DNA of 64,000 nucleotides from Plastoroseomonas arctica. GTDB lineage: Bacteria > Pseudomonadota > Alphaproteobacteria > Acetobacterales > Acetobacteraceae. The notes beneath the pieces were generated by a model. The model was given only the letters and a program-made list of their open reading frames with translations. It was not told where the DNA came from and ran no database searches. Made by a program: the position numbers and the translations under genes. Every line of letters begins with the position of its first letter. The first letter of the stretch is position 1. Positions 1 to 8,900 of this stretch are shown here, piece after piece. Where the stretch lies: NCBI RefSeq assembly GCF_018128965.1, contig NZ_JAAEDH010000012.1:1-64000 (forward strand). The letters run 5' to 3'.

Positions 1-427
1 GCGGCGCGGGGGGCTCGGGCTCGGGCCGCACGGCAGCGGCCGGCGGCGGGGTGCTGGCGGCGGCCAGGGCGACGGGGGCGGTCTCGGAGGGCTGGCGTGA
101 CAGCGGCACCGCAAACAGCGAGGGCGCGCCGGCGAAGGCCTGGGGCGCGTTGACGCGGCGCGGCAGGTCGGCGAAGCGGACGAACTGGGTGGGCGTCATC
201 GGTTCCAGCACCAGGTGGCGGGCGACGACCTGGCGAAGGCGGTCCGGCTCGTTCAGCAGCGCCCATTCGGCGCGCAGCACCTGGGCGCGCTCCAGCGCCG
301 CCTCGGTCTGCCGGCGCACGTCGCGCAGCTCGCGTTCGAGCTGCGCGACCGACTGCTTCACCTGGTACAGGTAGTACCCGGCGCCCGCGGCGACGAACAT
401 GCACAGGAAGGTCAGCGGTCGGAACAT
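1..427 (-). CDS. ftsL: Cell division protein FtsL (3' end beyond window)
   Basis: Small bitopic divisome protein that in known systems forms a complex with FtsB and FtsQ at the division site. I translated the minus strand from the ATG at 425-427; the frame stays open to the window edge, giving 142 codons without a stop. Residues about 2-21 form one hydrophobic segment, followed by a coiled-coil-like stretch rich in Arg, Glu and Leu, and then the [11 protein letters not shown] and [11 protein letters not shown] motifs typical of alphaproteobacterial FtsL. The tail becomes Pro/Ala-rich. Its start overlaps the 3' end of rsmH by 16 bases, the usual mraZ-rsmH-ftsL order of the dcw cluster, so co-transcription is likely and ftsI should follow outside the window. 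Confidence 0.85.
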   Translation of the reverse strand, partial: MFRPLTFLCMFVAAGAGYYLYQVKQSVAQLERELRDVRRQTEAALERAQVLRAEWALLNEPDRLRQVVARHLVLEPMTPTQFVRFADLPRRVNAPQAFAGAPSLFAVPLSRQPSETAPVALAAASTPPPAAAVRPEPEPPAP

Positions 428-1356
428 GGCAGTCGCTCCATCGCGCGCAGGCGGGCACTGCGCGCGCGCGGGTTCATCGCCAATTCGGCGGCGCCGGGCC
501 GCACGGCCCGGGAGGTCAGCAGCGAGAATTCCGGCTTCGGCGGCGCCAGCAAGGCGGCCGGGTCGTGTCGGGAGGGAAGGCCCTCGCGCCCGGTGCGGGC
601 GGCGAAGAAGCGCTTCACGATGCGGTCCTCGAGCGAGTGGAAGCTCACCACGACCAGGCGGCCGCCGGGCGACAGCAGGGCGGCCGCGGCGGCGAGCCCC
701 TGTTCGATTTCCGGCAATTCCTCGTTCACGGCCATGCGCAGTGCCTGAAAGCTTCGCGTCGCCGAATCGAGGCCCGACGGATCGCGCGGTATGGAGCTTC
801 GCACAATCGACGCCAAGCGCCCTGTTGTCGTGATGGGCGCGACGGATCTTTCGCGCAGGATGGCCCGCGCGATCTTGCGCGCATGCCGCTCCTCGCCGAG
901 CTCGGAGAGGATCTTCGCCAGCGACTCCGCGTCGAGGCCATTGACCAGCTCGGCGGCCGACGGCCCGTCGCGGCCCATGCGCATGTCGAGCGGCCCCTCG
1001 GCGCGGAAGGAGAAGCCGCGCTCGCCCTCGTCGAGCTGGAAGGAGGAGACGCCGAGGTCCATCACCACGCCGTCGAGCGTCGTGACGCCGCGTTCGGCGA
1101 GCGCCTCGAGCATGGCGCCGAAGCGGGTCTCGACCAGGTGCAGCCGGCCGGGGAAGCGGGCGGCGAGCGCGGCGCCGCGGGCGATCGCCGCCGGGTCGCG
1201 GTCGAGCGCCCAGAGCGTGCAGGGGACGGCCTCGAGGATCGCGGACGCATAGCCGCCGCCGCCGAAGGTGGCGTCGAGATAGGTGCCCTCGGCGCGCGGC
1301 GCGAGTGCGGCCACGGCTTCGTCCAGCAGCACCGGGATGTGGCCGCGCGCGCTCAT
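412..1356 (-). CDS. rsmH: 16S rRNA (cytosine-1402-N4)-methyltransferase RsmH
   Basis: SAM-dependent enzyme that N4-methylates C1402 of 16S rRNA near the P site (family knowledge; old name MraW). The 314-residue protein has the usual family length. Visible features: [10 protein letters not shown] at residues 6-15, the SAM-binding [13 protein letters not shown] segment at about 25-37, [15 protein letters not shown] near 95-109, and the C-terminal [17 protein letters not shown] motif. The ATG at 1356 overlaps the TGA of mraZ as ATGA, indicating translational coupling, and its end overlaps the ftsL start. It is expressed from the mraZ promoter if the cluster follows the standard pattern. Confidence 0.97.
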   Translation of the reverse strand: MSARGHIPVLLDEAVAALAPRAEGTYLDATFGGGGYASAILEAVPCTLWALDRDPAAIARGAALAARFPGRLHLVETRFGAMLEALAERGVTTLDGVVMDLGVSSFQLDEGERGFSFRAEGPLDMRMGRDGPSAAELVNGLDAESLAKILSELGEERHARKIARAILRERSVAPITTTGRLASIVRSSIPRDPSGLDSATRSFQALRMAVNEELPEIEQGLAAAAALLSPGGRLVVVSFHSLEDRIVKRFFAARTGREGLPSRHDPAALLAPPKPEFSLLTSRAVRPGAAELAMNPRARSARLRAMERLPCSDR

Positions 1357-1808
1357 GGGCGGGGCCCGCGCGGCAGGCTGGGACGCTGGGCACGCAGCAG
1401 GGCGAGCGCCTCGATCTTGCGGCGCTCGAGCCGGACGGGCTCCCAGATCTGGAATTTCTCGCCCAGGCCCACGAACACCAGCGCTTCCTCGATATGGGCA
1501 TGCGTCTGCAGCTTGGGCGCGAGCGAGAAGCGCCCCTCGGCGTCGTAGGTCAGCGCCGAGGTGTCGCCGAGCAAGGCGAGGGAGAGCAGCTCCTGCTCCT
1601 CGGAATAGGCGTCGAGTGCGGCGAGGCTCGCATCGACCTGTTCCAGGGCAGGTTCGGAAAACCCCTCGATGCAGTCAAGAAGGTGGTGCGGGCGCAGGTA
1701 GAAGCTGCGATTCTCGAAGCGCTCCAGGGCCGTGCGAAAGCTTGCCGGGAACGAGACCCGGCCCTTCTTGTCGAGCCTGGCGCTGTGGCTGTCGAGAAAC
1801 AAGCGCAT
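1353..1808 (-). CDS. mraZ: Transcriptional regulator MraZ
   Basis: DNA-binding regulator of the division and cell wall cluster, with two AbrB-like swapped-hairpin domains; in E. coli it represses its own promoter through repeated TGGG-type boxes. This 151-residue protein begins [26 protein letters not shown] at residues 13-21 is the first AbrB-like motif, and DAEGRFSL in the second half marks the second domain. I chose the ATG at 1808 rather than upstream in-frame codons because the family starts just before the first domain and the upstream residues look non-coding. The gene is first in the cluster and its stop overlaps the rsmH start by four bases. Confidence 0.95.
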   Translation of the reverse strand: MRLFLDSHSARLDKKGRVSFPASFRTALERFENRSFYLRPHHLLDCIEGFSEPALEQVDASLAALDAYSEEQELLSLALLGDTSALTYDAEGRFSLAPKLQTHAHIEEALVFVGLGEKFQIWEPVRLERRKIEALALLRAQRPSLPRGPRP

Positions 1809-1978
1809 GAAGCTGAAACGCTGCCCCCCGAACCAGCCGGCCCGCCCGGTTCCCGCGCGGCGGATGCTCCGCTGTACGACCCGGCGGTGCAGCGGCCGAC
1901 GGAATCCCCCGATTCCGCCGGCTCGCCCGACCATCCCGCCTCTCGATCCCTCGCCCCCCCGAGCTGCGGACCGTCAAC

Positions 1979-2018
1979 GGGATGACATGGGATAGCATGG
2001 GAAAATCCGGGAAATCAA
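1979..2018 (-). promoter_or_regulatory. mraZ promoter with four 10-bp-spaced GGGA boxes (MraZ operator)
   Basis: On the plus strand GGGA occurs at 1979, 1989, 1999 and 2009, exactly one helical turn apart. Known MraZ operators are runs of TGGG-type boxes with 10-bp periodicity, so this is the expected autoregulatory site. On the minus strand a candidate sigma-70 promoter overlaps it: TTGATT (2018-2013), an 18-base spacer, then TATCCC (1994-1989). Transcription would start about 175 bases before the mraZ ATG, leaving a longish leader. The repeats are directly seen; binding and promoter activity are inferred. Confidence 0.6.
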
Positions 2019-2178
2019 GCGTGATTGTCGGTTGGGAAGAAAAGCGATTCGGCCGAGGTGCAAAGCTTTCCAAGGTCTTAACCGGCGCTGCGAGTCTCCG
2101 CCGCGTCACGAAGCCGTGCCAACAGCCGTGAGAACTAGCGTTGACTGAATAGACCCTATTTGTTCTTTGAGGGTAAGG

Positions 2179-2208
2179 TTATCCACAGGGTGTGGATCCC
2201 GTGGATAA
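2179..2208. promoter_or_regulatory. Convergent pair of DnaA-box-like sequences
   Basis: TTATCCACA at 2179-2187 matches the consensus DnaA box exactly. CGTGGATAA at 2200-2208 is its inverted partner with one mismatch, and TGTGGATCC at 2191-2199 is a weaker internal copy. The two outer copies form an inverted repeat with an approximately 11-bp stem. The site lies immediately after the 3' end of the RNase P RNA gene, so it could equally be a hairpin in that transcript; there is no T-tract directly after it. Function is not known from sequence. Confidence 0.45.
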
Positions 2209-2210
2209 GT

Positions 2211-2617
2211 GGTGCCAGATGGCCTGTAAGCCGGGTTCTGTCCCTGCCCGAAGACAGGGGACGACCATTCCTCTGGAGCCTGCGTCACCGCAGGCTTCGC
2301 GCGGCCAACCCGAGGGACAGGGCGGAAACGCCCCAGCACCTACGCCTTGCGGCGCTGCGCCGGCCCCTCCTATTCGGCCTTGCTCCCGGTGGGGTTTACC
2401 CTGCCGCCCCCGTTGCCGGGGGCGCGGTGCGCTCTTGCCGCACCGTTTCACCCTTGCCTGATGGCCTTGCGGCGACCCGGCGGTTTGTTTTCTGTGGCAC
2501 TGTCCCTGGGGTCGCCCCCGCCGGTCATTGACCGGCACCGTGTTTCCGTGGAGCCCGGACTTTCCTCCGGCGACGCGATCTCTCGCCCCGCCCGCGGCCG
2601 TCCAGCCATCTGGCACC
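2211..2617 (-). ncRNA. rnpB: RNase P RNA (M1 RNA, type A)
   Basis: Catalytic RNA subunit of RNase P, which trims the 5' leader of pre-tRNA. Read on the minus strand, the region contains the near-universal 5' block GGAGGAAAGUCCGGGCUCC (about 2567-2549) and the 3' block ACAGAACCCGGCUUACAGGCC (about 2240-2220), which together form the conserved catalytic core. The ends are set by a clear P1 helix: GGUGCCAGAUGGC at 2617-2605 pairs with GCCAUCUGGCACC at 2223-2211. The length of about 407 nucleotides suits a bacterial type A RNA. It is transcribed toward the mraZ promoter. Confidence 0.96.
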
Positions 2618-2700
2618 GCGCCGGGTGTGCACTTGGCGGGGGGCGGGGTCAATGTCTAGGTGAGGCTTTTTGGGCATCGGCGCGGCGCTTTTTTGTGCCC

Positions 2701-2990
2701 TCAGGCGCCGGGCGCCGCCTCCGGCGGCTTGGCTCGCCGGACGACCGGCGTTCGGCCATTCTGCCTCGCGGTCCGCTGCGCGGCCCGATGTGGTGCTTTC
2801 AGGCGCCGGGCGCCGCCTCCGGCGGCTTGGCTCGCCGGACGACCGGCGTCGGCCATTCGGCATCGCGGTCCGCTGCGCGGCCCGATGTGGTGCCCTCAGG
2901 CGCCGGGCGCCGCCTTCGGCGGGTTGGTTCGCCGTGCGACCGGCGTTCGGCCATTCGGTTTCGCGGTCCGTTGTGCGGCCCCAAGAGTGC
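2701..2990. repeat. Three tandem copies of a 97-98 bp GC-rich repeat
   Basis: The phrase TCAGGCGCCGGGCGCCGCC begins at 2701, 2799 and 2896, giving periods of 98 and 97 bases. Each unit carries nested palindromes (GGCGCCGGGCGCC, GCCGCCTCCGGCGGC, CGCCGGACGACCGGCG) and ends near CGGTCCGCTGCGCGGCCC. Copies 1 and 2 are nearly identical; copy 3 has drifted. The array fills the space between rnpB and the C39-like gene and stops at that gene's stop codon. It has no CRISPR-like spacers. Bases 2618-2700 just upstream hold nothing else I recognise. Confidence 0.85.
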
Positions 2991-2992
2991 GT

Positions 2993-3592
2993 TCAGGTGC
3001 TTGGGTGCTCCACGAGGATGCCGCGGCCGGCGAAGAAGCGGGCGAAATCGGCGAGAGGGACGCGGGCATCGGCCTGCGTCTCCGCGCAGCCGCCCGAGGG
3101 GTTGTGCAGCAGCAGCGCGCCATCCGAGACGCCGTGCACCAGCACCAGGTGCCCGCCCTTACCGGGCGCGGGCGCCTCGGGCGTCCGGATCGCGGGATGG
3201 ACGGAGGCGATGAACACCCCCTCATCCAGCAGCGCCGGGATCGCCGCCGCCTCGAGATCCAAGACGATGCGCGACGCGAGGCCATGCACCTCGGAAAGCC
3301 ACGTTACGGCCGGTGCATAGACCAGGCCGCGGATGGCGCCGTCCTCGGCCTCGACATAGCCACCACGCGCCCGAAGCGCCCGCATCACCTCAAACGCCGA
3401 GGCCTCCACGCCGCGCGCGGCCAGCGCCATGCGCAGACACGCGACGCCGCAGAGGTGATCGGCCCAACGTGCATATTCGCGTGCCGTCGCCGCCCCGGAA
3501 TTCGCCCATAGCGGATCCTCAGCCGCGTCGCCACCGGCGAGAAACCCGCCGATCAGCGCCGGGCTCTCCCACTGCGCGCGATACGGGATCAC
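2993..3592 (-). CDS. C39-like papain-fold peptidase family protein
   Basis: A 199-residue protein whose middle carries the features of C39-type cysteine peptidase domains: a catalytic-type Cys in DHLCGVACLRMAL, where the double-glycine peptidase family has its nucleophile, and a later GHLVLVHGV...LLLHNPSG block that would supply the His and Asn/Asp. The GTG at 3592 is chosen as start because it overlaps the TGA of the upstream DUF4087 gene (GTGA), while earlier in-frame codons lie inside that gene in another frame. No signal peptide is visible and no ABC exporter domain is attached, so it is not a bacteriocin exporter. The substrate is unknown. The partner gene and tight overlap suggest joint expression. 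Confidence 0.75.
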   Translation of the reverse strand: MIPYRAQWESPALIGGFLAGGDAAEDPLWANSGAATAREYARWADHLCGVACLRMALAARGVEASAFEVMRALRARGGYVEAEDGAIRGLVYAPAVTWLSEVHGLASRIVLDLEAAAIPALLDEGVFIASVHPAIRTPEAPAPGKGGHLVLVHGVSDGALLLHNPSGGCAETQADARVPLADFARFFAGRGILVEHPST

Positions 3593-3948
3593 GGCCGCGG
3601 CAGCGCACTGTCCTGCCGGCACCGCGCCAGCGGCAGCTGTTCGACCGCCAGGATGCGCGTGACCAGCATCGACTTGCGGTCGACATCGACGGCGATGCAG
3701 GCACACCCATAGCCATAATAGCCATTGGTCCGCACCCAGTCCCGGGTGGTAAAATCGGGCATCAGATTCATCCCGCGTGCCTCGTGCCCGCCCTGGGCCA
3801 TCATCGTCCAGGTTCCGTCGCGATCGACCAGCCAGTGATTGCCCGGCGTCGGATTTTGATACCAGCCGCAGCGCCGCTCCGAAGCTTGCGCGACACCCAG
3901 CGAGAGCACGAACGCGATGGCCACGCCGAAACAGAGCCGAAGGGGCAT
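3589..3948 (-). CDS. Secreted DUF4087-family protein
   Basis: A 119-residue exported protein of unknown function. Residues 1-21 form a signal peptide ending near AQAS. The mature part has the DUF4087 pattern as I recall it: RRCGWYQNPTPGNHWLVDRD, a GYYGYGCACI cysteine pair and a conserved Trp-rich start. I set the start at the ATG at 3948 because it is preceded by a good ribosome site (AGGAG, seven bases upstream); an upstream in-frame codon would add six residues ahead of the signal peptide. Its stop overlaps the GTG of the C39-like gene. The family is generally small and periplasmic; no partner or activity is established. Confidence 0.8.
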   Translation of the reverse strand: MPLRLCFGVAIAFVLSLGVAQASERRCGWYQNPTPGNHWLVDRDGTWTMMAQGGHEARGMNLMPDFTTRDWVRTNGYYGYGCACIAVDVDRKSMLVTRILAVEQLPLARCRQDSALPRP

Positions 3949-4057
3949 GCTTGATCTCCTCACCACCTTGGGGTAATATTCCTAGATCAAAGAGGGGCCT
4001 GCGTGGCTGGCTCGCCAACCGGTAAGTTCTTCCGAAAGTAAGGTAAACGCGAAACAT

Positions 4058-4726
4058 TCATTGGCCGATCAGCCGCTTGACCTCCGCCATCAATGTAAGG
4101 GATTCGGGATCCCTTACCCCGGTCACCGCCTCCGGCCGATACCGTCGCTGAAACGCCGTCACCGCAGCGGTCAAATCCGCGACGTCGTACCCGATCGCAC
4201 TCAACAACGCCGCGGCATCGCCATCGTCGCCCACCCCATCCCCTGCCGGAAACACCCCCACCCCCTCCGCCGCAAACTCCGCCCACGGAAACAACTCCCC
4301 CGGATCCTGCTTCCGCGTCGGCGCGATATCGGAATGCCCCACTACATTCGCCGCCCCAATCCCGTGTCGCCCGATCACCTCCAGGCACAACTCCAGCACC
4401 GCCGCCAACTGCAAAACCGGAAACGCGCGGTACCCCCACTCATGCCCCGGATTGACGATCTCGATCCCCACCGAACTGTCGTTCAGCCCCGTCTCGCCCC
4501 GCCAATACGACACCCCCGCATGCCACGCCCGACGCCCCTCCGGCACCAGCCGAAACACACACCCATCCTCCTCCACCACATAATGCGAAGACACCCGCGC
4601 GACCGGATCACACAAGCGCGCCAACGCCTCCGCCCCCGTCCGCATCCCCGTGTAATGCAACACCAAATGCCTCACCGATCCCACCCGAGCATCATGGTTC
4701 GGCGACACCACCTCCCGGACAAACAT
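4058..4726 (-). CDS. N-acetylmuramoyl-L-alanine amidase (Amidase_2 type, AmiD/AmpD-like)
   Basis: Zinc amidase that cuts the bond between N-acetylmuramic acid and L-Ala in peptidoglycan or muropeptides. Residues 20-26 (HLVLHYT) supply the first zinc His (H24); E89 lies in VGIEIVNPG; H131 in VVGHSDIAP with K139 and D141 complete the usual metal and active-site set. The C-terminal 60 residues, with DVADLTAAVTAFQRRYRPE, resemble a peptidoglycan-binding domain. The length of 222 residues is close to short AmiD proteins. No signal peptide or lipobox is obvious, so a cytoplasmic AmpD-like recycling role is possible; the C-terminal binding domain points instead to cell wall turnover. Confidence 0.9.
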   Translation of the reverse strand: MFVREVVSPNHDARVGSVRHLVLHYTGMRTGAEALARLCDPVARVSSHYVVEEDGCVFRLVPEGRRAWHAGVSYWRGETGLNDSSVGIEIVNPGHEWGYRAFPVLQLAAVLELCLEVIGRHGIGAANVVGHSDIAPTRKQDPGELFPWAEFAAEGVGVFPAGDGVGDDGDAAALLSAIGYDVADLTAAVTAFQRRYRPEAVTGVRDPESLTLMAEVKRLIGQ

Positions 4727-4752
4727 CAGACGCGGACGAGACTGGGAGGGAG

Positions 4753-5052
4753 GGAGAAAGCAAGGCGAGGGGCGCTGCCCCTGGACCCCGCGAGGATCGT
4801 GTCGATCCTCGCCCTCCCTTTGTGGGTACTAGTTCTGGGAGCGGTGTGCTTGCTGAAAGGGCCGGGCTGGGGAGGGGGCGCATCGCGCGGACTCCCTCGA
4901 TCAAGCGAGCTCCACGCGCCCCCTCCCCAACCCGGTTCGCCTCCGGCGAGGCTCAACCCCTTCCCAAGACCCAGGACCACAAACGCGGATCGAGCGGCCA
5001 CAGGCTCCTCGCGGGGGTCCAGGGGGCAGCGCCCCCTGGCCTCGCTTCCTTC
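4753..5052. repeat. Long imperfect inverted repeat (about 130-base arms)
   Basis: The 331-base gap between the amidase and djlA-like genes is almost entirely one imperfect palindrome. The left arm (4756-4800) matches the reverse complement of the right arm (5007-5050) almost base for base, for example GGCGCTGCCCC and CCTGGACCCC against GGGGCAGCGCC and GGGGTCCAGG. The match continues inward through TTTGTGG (4818) with CCACAAA (4977) and CTGGGGAGGGGGCGC (4867) with GCGCCCCCTCCCCAA (4916). The loop is about 4884-4911. No open frame inside looks coding. It could be a REP/MITE-type element or a very large transcript hairpin. Confidence 0.75.
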
Positions 5053-5057
5053 CCCTC

Positions 5058-5813
5058 TCACAGTTTCCGTTCGCGTTTGATCTTGTCCCAGGCGGCGTTG
5101 ATGTCGGCGACCTTGTCGGTGGCGCGTTTGATGAATTCGCTGGGGACGCCTTTGGCGGCGAGGCCGTCGGGGTGGTTTTCGCGCATCAGTTTTTTCCAGG
5201 CTGCGCGGACTTCCTCGTCCTGGGCGCCGGCGTGGATGCCCAGGACCGCGTAGGGGTCGGGGCCGCGGTCCTGGCCGCGGGGGGCAGCACCTTTGGCGCG
5301 TTCCCAGGCGGCGGCGTCGAGGCCGAAATGCGCGTGGACTTTGCGCAGGTAGGCGCCTTCGGAGGTGTTCACGGGGCCGTCGGCGCGCGCGATCTGGACC
5401 AGGGCGGCGAGCACGTCTTCGAGCATGGCGCGGTTGTCGGTGAAGGCGGCGCCGAGTTTCTGCGCGAAGGGTTCGTAGTCATCGGCGCTGTCGCGCGCCG
5501 CGTCGAACAGGCGTCCGACTTCGGCGAGGTTTTCGGGCGGGACGTGGAAGCTGCGTTTGAAGGCGTCGATTTCGGCGCGTTTGACGGTCCCGTCCACCTT
5601 CGCGAGTTTGGCGGAGAGGACCACGACCGAGACCGCGAACAGGCTTTCGCGCCCGCCGATCAGTCCGGCGATGTCGGCGGCGGAGGCGGTGACGCGGGCG
5701 GGACCGAGGCCGCCATCGGCCGCGTGCCCCATCGCCGCGCCGACCAGGGCGCCGAGAGGGCCGCCCATGGCGAAGCCGGCGGCGCCGCCGAGAATTTTGC
5801 CCCAGAAGCTCAA
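5058..5813 (-). CDS. DjlA-like protein: TerB domain plus C-terminal J domain
   Basis: A 251-residue co-chaperone-like protein. Residues 1-30 are Gly/Ala-rich and hydrophobic (AAGFAMGGPLGALVGAAMG), a glycine-zipper-like membrane segment as in DjlA. Residues about 45-165 form a TerB-like helical domain (VVVLSAKLAKVDGTVKRAEI and LVQIARADGPVNTSE are the two acidic metal-site repeats). The J domain starts at DPYAVLG and carries the HPD tripeptide at 214-216, needed to stimulate DnaK ATPase. DjlA is known to sit at the inner membrane with its J domain in the cytoplasm. It is the first gene of a minus-strand group ending in the amidase, separated from it by the palindrome. Confidence 0.9.
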   Translation of the reverse strand: MSFWGKILGGAAGFAMGGPLGALVGAAMGHAADGGLGPARVTASAADIAGLIGGRESLFAVSVVVLSAKLAKVDGTVKRAEIDAFKRSFHVPPENLAEVGRLFDAARDSADDYEPFAQKLGAAFTDNRAMLEDVLAALVQIARADGPVNTSEGAYLRKVHAHFGLDAAAWERAKGAAPRGQDRGPDPYAVLGIHAGAQDEEVRAAWKKLMRENHPDGLAAKGVPSEFIKRATDKVADINAAWDKIKRERKL

Positions 5814-5969
5814 GGTTCTTCGATGCTCCGCAGAAGTGTCGTGTCTAGCACGTGGCGTGGACGGCCGGCCAACCGGACGATGGCGCGCTGTGGCTCTCGG
5901 TCGCGCCCGATGGCGCGCCTTTGCTGATTGTCGTAAGGCGTCAGGGACTTGCTCTTCGGGAGTGGATGG

Positions 5970-8900
5970 ATGGCGGGCTGGCAGTTCTGGGTCGATCGTG
6001 GCGGCACTTTCACCGATATTGTTGCCCGCGCCCCGGATGGAAGCCTGACCACCCGCAAGTTGCTGTCAGAAAATCCTGGCCGGTATCGCGATGCGGCGGT
6101 GGCCGGGATCCGTGCCGAGCTCGGGCTTGCGGAGGGCGCGAGCATCCCCGCCGGCCTGGTCGAGGCGGTGAAGATGGGCACCACGGTCGCGACCAATGCG
6201 CTGCTGGAGCGCAAGGGCGAGCGGGTGCTGCTGCTGGTCAATCGTGGTTTTGGGGACATGCTGCGCATCGGAAACCAGGCGCGGCCGCGGCTGTTCGACC
6301 TCGACGTGAAGCTGCCGGAGCTGCTGCATGAGCGGGTCGCCGAGATCGGCGGTCGCGTCGCGGTGGATGGCGAGGAACTGGAGCCGCTGGACGAGGCGGG
6401 CGCCCGGGCCGCGCTGGAGGCGGCGTTTGCGGAAGGCCTTCGCGCCGTCGCGATCGTGCTGATGCACGCCTGGGCGCATCCGGCGCATGAGGTCCGGCTC
6501 GGCGAGCTGGCGCGCGAGGCGGGCATTACGCAGGTGTCGCTGAGCCATGCGGCGAGCCCCTTGCCGCGCATCGTGCCGCGCGGGGATACGGCGGTGGTGG
6601 ACGCCTATCTCTCGCCGATCCTGCGCCGTTATGTGGGCCAGGTGTCCGAGGAGCTCGGCCCCGACACGCGGCTGTATTTCATGCAGTCCAATGGTGGGTT
6701 GGCCGAGGCCGGCAGCTTCCAGGGCAAGGATGCGATTCTGTCGGGTCCTGCGGGCGGCATCGTGGGGGCCGCGCGCACCGCGGCGATGGCCGGGATCGAG
6801 CGCATCATCGGTTTCGACATGGGCGGCACCAGCACCGATGTGGCGCTCTATGCCGGCGAATTCGAGCGCGCCTTCGAGACGATGGTGGCCGGCGTGCGGA
6901 TGCGCGCGCCGATGATGGCGATCAACACGGTGGCGGCCGGGGGCGGGTCGATCCTGGCCTTCGACGGCGCGCGATTCCGCGTGGGGCCCGAGAGTGCCGG
7001 CGCGGTGCCTGGCCCCGCCTGCTACCGGCGCGGCGGGCCGCTGACGGTGACGGATGCCAATGTGATGGTGGGCAAGATCCAGCCCGCGCATTTCCCGGCG
7101 ATCTTTGGCGCCAATGGCGACGAGCCGCTGGATGCCGGCGTGGTGCGGGCGAAATTCGCGGCCCTCGCGACGGAGATCGGCACCGCGACCGGCACCGCGC
7201 CGGACCCGAGGGCGGTGGCGGAGGGGTTCCTGCGCGTCGCGGTGGCGAACATGGCCAATGCGATCAAGCAGGTCTCGATCCAGAAGGGCCACGACGCGAC
7301 GCGCTTCGCGCTGCAATGTTTTGGCGGCGCCGGCGGCCAGCACGCCTGCCTGGTGGCCGATGCGCTGGGCATGGAGACGGTGTTCCTCCACCCCTTCGCC
7401 GGCGTGCTCTCCGCCTATGGCATGGGGCTCGCCGACCAGAGCGTGATCCGCGAGGCCGCGGTGGAGGCGCCGCTGGATGCGGCCACCATGCCGGCGTTGG
7501 AAGCGACCCTGGCCACTCTCGAAGCCGAAGGCCGCGACGCCTTGCTCGCGCAGGGGGCGGACCCCGCGCGCTTCGCGGCGGCGCTGCGCCTGCACCTGCG
7601 TTACGCCGGCACCGACAGCTTCCTGCCGGTGCAATTCGGCGCGCATGAGGCGGTACTGGAAGCCTTCACCGCCGCGCATCGCCAGCGCTTCGGCTTCGCC
7701 ACGCCCGAACGCGGCGTCATGGTCGAAGCCTGCGTCGCCGAGGTCACCGCCGCGGGCGAAAAGGTCGAGGAAGCGGCGCTGGCAGAGCGCGCCGTCGGCG
7801 AGGCGCCGGAAGCGATCGACCAGGTCGCGCTTTATTCCGATGGCGCCGAGCACAGCGTGCCGGTCTTTGATCGCGCTGCGCTGTGCGCGGCCGACCGCAT
7901 CGCCGGCCCCGCGCTGATCCGCGAGGCGACGGCCACCACCGTCATCGAGCCCGGCTGGGCGGCGGAGGTGACGGCGCTCAACCACCTGATCCTCCGCCGC
8001 GTCGAGCAGCGCGAAGCCGCGCGCATCACCGACACCGGCCGCCCCGACCCGGTGGTGCTGGAGCTGTTCAACAACCTGTTCATGAACATCGCCGAGCAGA
8101 CCGGCGCGGTGCTGCAGAACACTTCGCTGTCCGTAAACATCAAGGAACGGCTGGACTTCTCCTGCGCTCTGTTCGACGCCACCGGCGCGCTGATCGCCAA
8201 CGCCCCGCATGTGCCGGTGCATCTGGGCGCGATGGGCGAGAGCGTGCGCACCGTGATCCGCTCGCGCGGCGCGACGCTGCGGCCTGGCGACGTCGTGGCG
8301 CTGAACAACCCATACAATGGCGGCACGCATCTGCCCGACGTCACCGTCATCACCCCCGTCTTCGACGCGGCGGGGAGTGAGATCCTGTTCTTCGTTGGCT
8401 CGCGCGGCCACCACGCGGATATCGGTGGCCTGACGCCTGGCTCGACGCCGCCCGACAGTTGCACGCTGGAGGATGAGGGCGTTGTTATCGATGACTTCCT
8501 TCTCGTCGAGCAGGGCCGCTTCCGTGAGGCGGAGTTCCGCGCGCTGATGGCTGCCGCGCGCTACCCGGCGCGAAGCCCCGACGTGAATGTCGCCGACATC
8601 ACCGCGCAGATCGCGGCCAATGAGAAGGGCGTGCAGGAGCTGGGCCGCGCCATCGCGGAATGGGGGCTGGAGACGGTGCGCGCATACATGCGCCACGTCA
8701 TGGACAATGCCGAGGCGAGCGTGCGCCGCGTTCTCGAACGCCTGCCCGATGGCCAGTTCTCGACCACCATTGACGACGGCACGCCGCTCGTCGTTGCCGT
8801 GCGCGTGGACCGCGAGAACCGCCGCGCGGTGATCGATTTCACCGGCACCGGCCCCCAGCGCCCGAACAATTTCAACGCCCCCGCCGCAGTCTGCCGCGCC

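Noticed and set aside
2179-2208. Chromosomal origin (oriC) from DnaA boxes
   Set aside because: Only two or three boxes, no AT-rich unwinding stretch of the expected length, and no origin-linked genes such as dnaA, dnaN, parAB or hemE nearby.
2701-2990. Possible CRISPR array
   Set aside because: The units are contiguous 97-98 base tandem copies without unique spacers and no cas gene is near.
2347-3213. Open frames through rnpB and the tandem repeat
   Set aside because: They translate a structural RNA and a repeat array; repeated Arg/Pro/Ala blocks follow from the repeat, not from coding constraint.
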